From Planctomycetaceae bacterium (lineage in GTDB: Bacteria; Planctomycetota; Planctomycetia; Pirellulales; UBA1268): DNA of 8,514 nt. The position numbers and the translations under genes were made by a program. Shown here in pieces: positions 7,075 through 8,514 of this stretch. Within the stretch, counting starts at the first letter, position 1, and each line of letters begins with the position of its first letter. The stretch spans positions 1 through 8,514 of the forward strand of contig JABHNP010000083.1 of the NCBI GenBank assembly GCA_018694455.1. Direction: 5' to 3'. The notes under the pieces were generated by a model. The model searched no databases. It had not been told where the DNA came from and saw only the letters and a list, made by a program, of their open reading frames with translations.

Positions 7075-7091
7075 GGTAGTTAATTGCAATT

Positions 7092-7120
7092 TTGAAGCGG
7101 TTGCCCGGTGGAGCTACAGT
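7092..7120 (+). promoter_or_regulatory. Candidate sigma-70-type promoter for the HtrA-like protease
   Basis: TTGAAG (7092-7097) and TACAGT (7115-7120) are separated by 17 bases, each matching the consensus at 4 of 6 positions. This would start transcription near 7127, leaving a leader of about 23 bases before the ATG at 7150. A perfect 10-base palindrome, AATTGCAATT (7082-7091), abuts the -35 box and could be an operator. Both are readings by eye, and matches of this quality also occur by chance. Confidence 0.25.
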
Positions 7121-7149
7121 GTGTCCTTGAAGAAACTGAATGAGCGAAA

Positions 7150-8292
7150 ATGAATAAGGTTTGTAGTTATCGGTCAGCTTTCGGAGTAGCCGAATGCGTG
7201 TTATTTCTTTTTGGTCTTGGGTTCTGTTGCGACCAGGCCTTTCACCAGTTGCTCGCTGCGCCGGCTGGCTCTGACGATGAGTCACTGGTCTCGAGACAAC
7301 TCACGTCGGAAGAAAAAATAAATATCAATGTCTATGAGTCAAGCAATCGCAGTGTTGTAAATATCAACACAAAGGCAAAAGTTGCCAAAGGGTTTTTTCT
7401 CATGGAAACTCCATCAGAAGGTGCTGGGTCTGGCATTGTGATAGATGAGCAGGGTCATGTGCTGACTAATTTTCATGTCGTCGAAGGCGCACAGGAAATT
7501 CAGGCGATGTTGTATGACGGTTCATCTCATGCCGCATCGGTCGTTGGTGTAGATCCTGTCACGGATGTTGCTGTGCTGCGTGTCGATGCACCGGCCGAAT
7601 TACTTGCTCCAGTACAGTTCGGAGACTCAAGTGATCTGAAAGTTGGCCAAAAAGTTTTTGCGATTGGAAATCCGTTTGGTCTGGAGCGAACTCTAACCAC
7701 GGGCATCATTTCGAGCCTGAACAGATCGTTGCCTACACGGGCTGGCAGAACGATCAAATCAATCATTCAAACCGACGCGGCAATAAATCCTGGAAATTCA
7801 GGCGGTCCATTGCTTGATTCAGGGAGTCTGCTTATCGGCATGACAACTGCGATTGCAAGTCGGACAGGACAGAGTTCGGGAGTAGGTTTTGCAATTCCTA
7901 TCGGAACACTGAAACGAATTGTCCCGCAACTTATCGGCAGCGGTAAAGTTGTGCGGCCAGATGCTGGAATCACACGTGTGTATCAAACAGAACGCGGTTT
8001 GCTGGTTGCAACACTTACTCCGGATGGTGCAGCTGAACGGGCCGGCATTAGAGGTTTTCGTGTTGTGCGAGAAAGACGCCGGCAGGGACCGTTTGTAGCC
8101 GATTTTGAACGCGTTGATAGGTCGGATGCAGATCTCATTGTTGGGGTTGATAATGCTACCGTTGACACCGTTGACGACTTTTTAACAGCAATTGAGTCGA
8201 AAGATCCGGGGGACCGTGTGCTTATTGCTGTGGAAAGGCAGGGCCATCGCCTCGATGTGCCTCTCACGCTGGAAGCTGAGAGAAGTGACTGA
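7150..8292 (+). CDS. Membrane-anchored HtrA/Deg-type serine protease with one PDZ domain
   Basis: This 380-residue trypsin-like (S1C) protease probably degrades or processes misfolded envelope proteins. An N-terminal hydrophobic segment (~12-37, AECVLFLFGLGFCC core) is either an uncleaved anchor as in DegS or a signal peptide ending near LAAPA. The protease domain spans ~60-262. The triad is intact: His109 in TNFHVV, Asp139 in TDVAVL and Ser217 in GNSGGP; AIGNPFG (171-177) and GVGFAIP (244-250) are also typical. A single PDZ-like domain follows (~268-375), ending in a PGDRVLIAVERQG-type strand. It carries a ~25-residue charged insert (RVVRERRRQGPF) before the DADLIVGVDN strand, reminiscent of Deg1-type proteases. 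The length and single PDZ fit DegS/HhoA-like members better than two-PDZ DegP. The start ATG at 7150 has only a weak upstream purine stretch (TGAGCG). It is transcribed divergently from the large VWA gene, with 276 bases between starts. Confidence 0.94.
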   Translation: MNKVCSYRSAFGVAECVLFLFGLGFCCDQAFHQLLAAPAGSDDESLVSRQLTSEEKININVYESSNRSVVNINTKAKVAKGFFLMETPSEGAGSGIVIDEQGHVLTNFHVVEGAQEIQAMLYDGSSHAASVVGVDPVTDVAVLRVDAPAELLAPVQFGDSSDLKVGQKVFAIGNPFGLERTLTTGIISSLNRSLPTRAGRTIKSIIQTDAAINPGNSGGPLLDSGSLLIGMTTAIASRTGQSSGVGFAIPIGTLKRIVPQLIGSGKVVRPDAGITRVYQTERGLLVATLTPDGAAERAGIRGFRVVRERRRQGPFVADFERVDRSDADLIVGVDNATVDTVDDFLTAIESKDPGDRVLIAVERQGHRLDVPLTLEAERSD

Positions 8293-8373
8293 TTTGATTG
8301 CGGGTTGTTCGAAAACGCGGAACAATATGAATCCTGAGAATTGGTCGGCTTGCGGAGTGTCTGCGGCCTAGAT

Positions 8374-8396
8374 GGCTGGGTAGCCCCTATTTTTTT
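8374..8396 (+). terminator. Possible terminator after the HtrA-like gene
   Basis: GGCT (8374-8377), loop GGGT, AGCC (8382-8385) gives a 4-bp GC-rich stem, followed by CCTA and seven T residues (8390-8396). The position, about 80 bases after the protease stop and at the end of a convergent frame, fits a terminator, but the stem is very short. The stop codon and last two Lys codons of the minus-strand frame overlap it. Confidence 0.3.
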
Positions 8397-8514
8397 GAGA
8401 GCAGGTTGACGCGTTCGTAAAGGCTGCTATCTTTCACTGTTTCCGAGGTTGCATTGCATCCTTGGAAATGATCTTTGACAATTTGGTTGTTAATCTCTTT
8501 CGGTTTCGGCCGGC
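8387..8514 (-). CDS. C-terminal fragment of an unidentified protein (runs off the right edge)
   Basis: On the minus strand one frame is open from the window edge for 41 full codons to a TAG at 8387-8389. The other two minus-strand frames close earlier. The visible peptide begins RPKPKEINNQIVKDHF, contains QGCNATSETVKDSS and ends in LYERVNLLSKK. It is mixed-charge and soluble-looking, with ordinary composition, which favours a real protein end over chance, but the stretch is too short to name a family. It is convergent with the HtrA-like gene, with 94 bases between the two stops. Confidence 0.42.
   Translation of the reverse strand, partial: RPKPKEINNQIVKDHFQGCNATSETVKDSSLYERVNLLSKK

Noticed and set aside
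7140..7157. Five-codon upstream frame (ATG AGC GAA AAT GAA TAA) overlapping the protease start
   Set aside because: Very short, with no ribosome binding site of its own. It is probably accidental overlap in an A-rich leader.
8305..8325. Hairpin TTGTTC ... GAACAA directly after the protease stop
   Set aside because: AT-rich 6-bp stem with a 9-base loop and no following T-run. The element at 8374-8396 is the better, though still weak, terminator candidate.

Overview
This window most likely comes from a bacterium of the phylum Planctomycetota, with Pirellulales-like features and base composition near 50% GC by eye. The evidence is a giant exported protein with a mosaic layout that I associate with that phylum: a VWA domain, a charged helical region, a PDEPPIVYP-type segment, a secretin/TonB-N-like domain and Gly/Met-rich linkers. 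A small secreted protein at the left edge also has a planctomycete-like leader and first motif. The placement rests on recognised sequence style, because no rRNA or other phylogenetic marker could be tested here.

Layout. Positions 1 to 6873 are read entirely on the minus strand. In transcription order they hold a ~1457-residue VWA/secretin-like/YfaP-like exported protein (2500-6873), ispD (1570-2310), tyrS (268-1545) and the start of a small signal-peptide protein that leaves the window (1-191). The ispD-tyrS gap is 24 bases and the tyrS-small-gene gap is 76 bases, so these three are probably co-transcribed. The large gene is separated from ispD by 189 bases, in which I see no gene and no convincing terminator. 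From 6874 to 7149 there is a divergent intergenic region. To its right, on the plus strand, is a membrane-anchored HtrA/Deg-type serine protease with one PDZ domain (7150-8292). The last bases (8387-8514) carry the C-terminal end of an unidentified minus-strand reading frame, convergent with the protease.

Functions. ispD (MEP isoprenoid pathway) and tyrS (tyrosyl-tRNA synthetase) are housekeeping genes with all diagnostic motifs present. The large protein and the divergently transcribed protease both act outside the cytoplasm, as their N-terminal export signals indicate. A link in envelope function or quality control is possible but is only inferred from position.

The most notable item is the large protein. 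It combines a VWA domain with an apparently intact metal site, a secretin N-domain-like module and a secretin-like beta segment without an evident full secretin pore. It also has a YfaP/DUF2135-like beta-sandwich and a tail of five GGMGGGQQ repeats whose DNA copies differ only at synonymous positions. No CRISPR array, tRNA, rRNA, insertion sequence or phage gene was seen.
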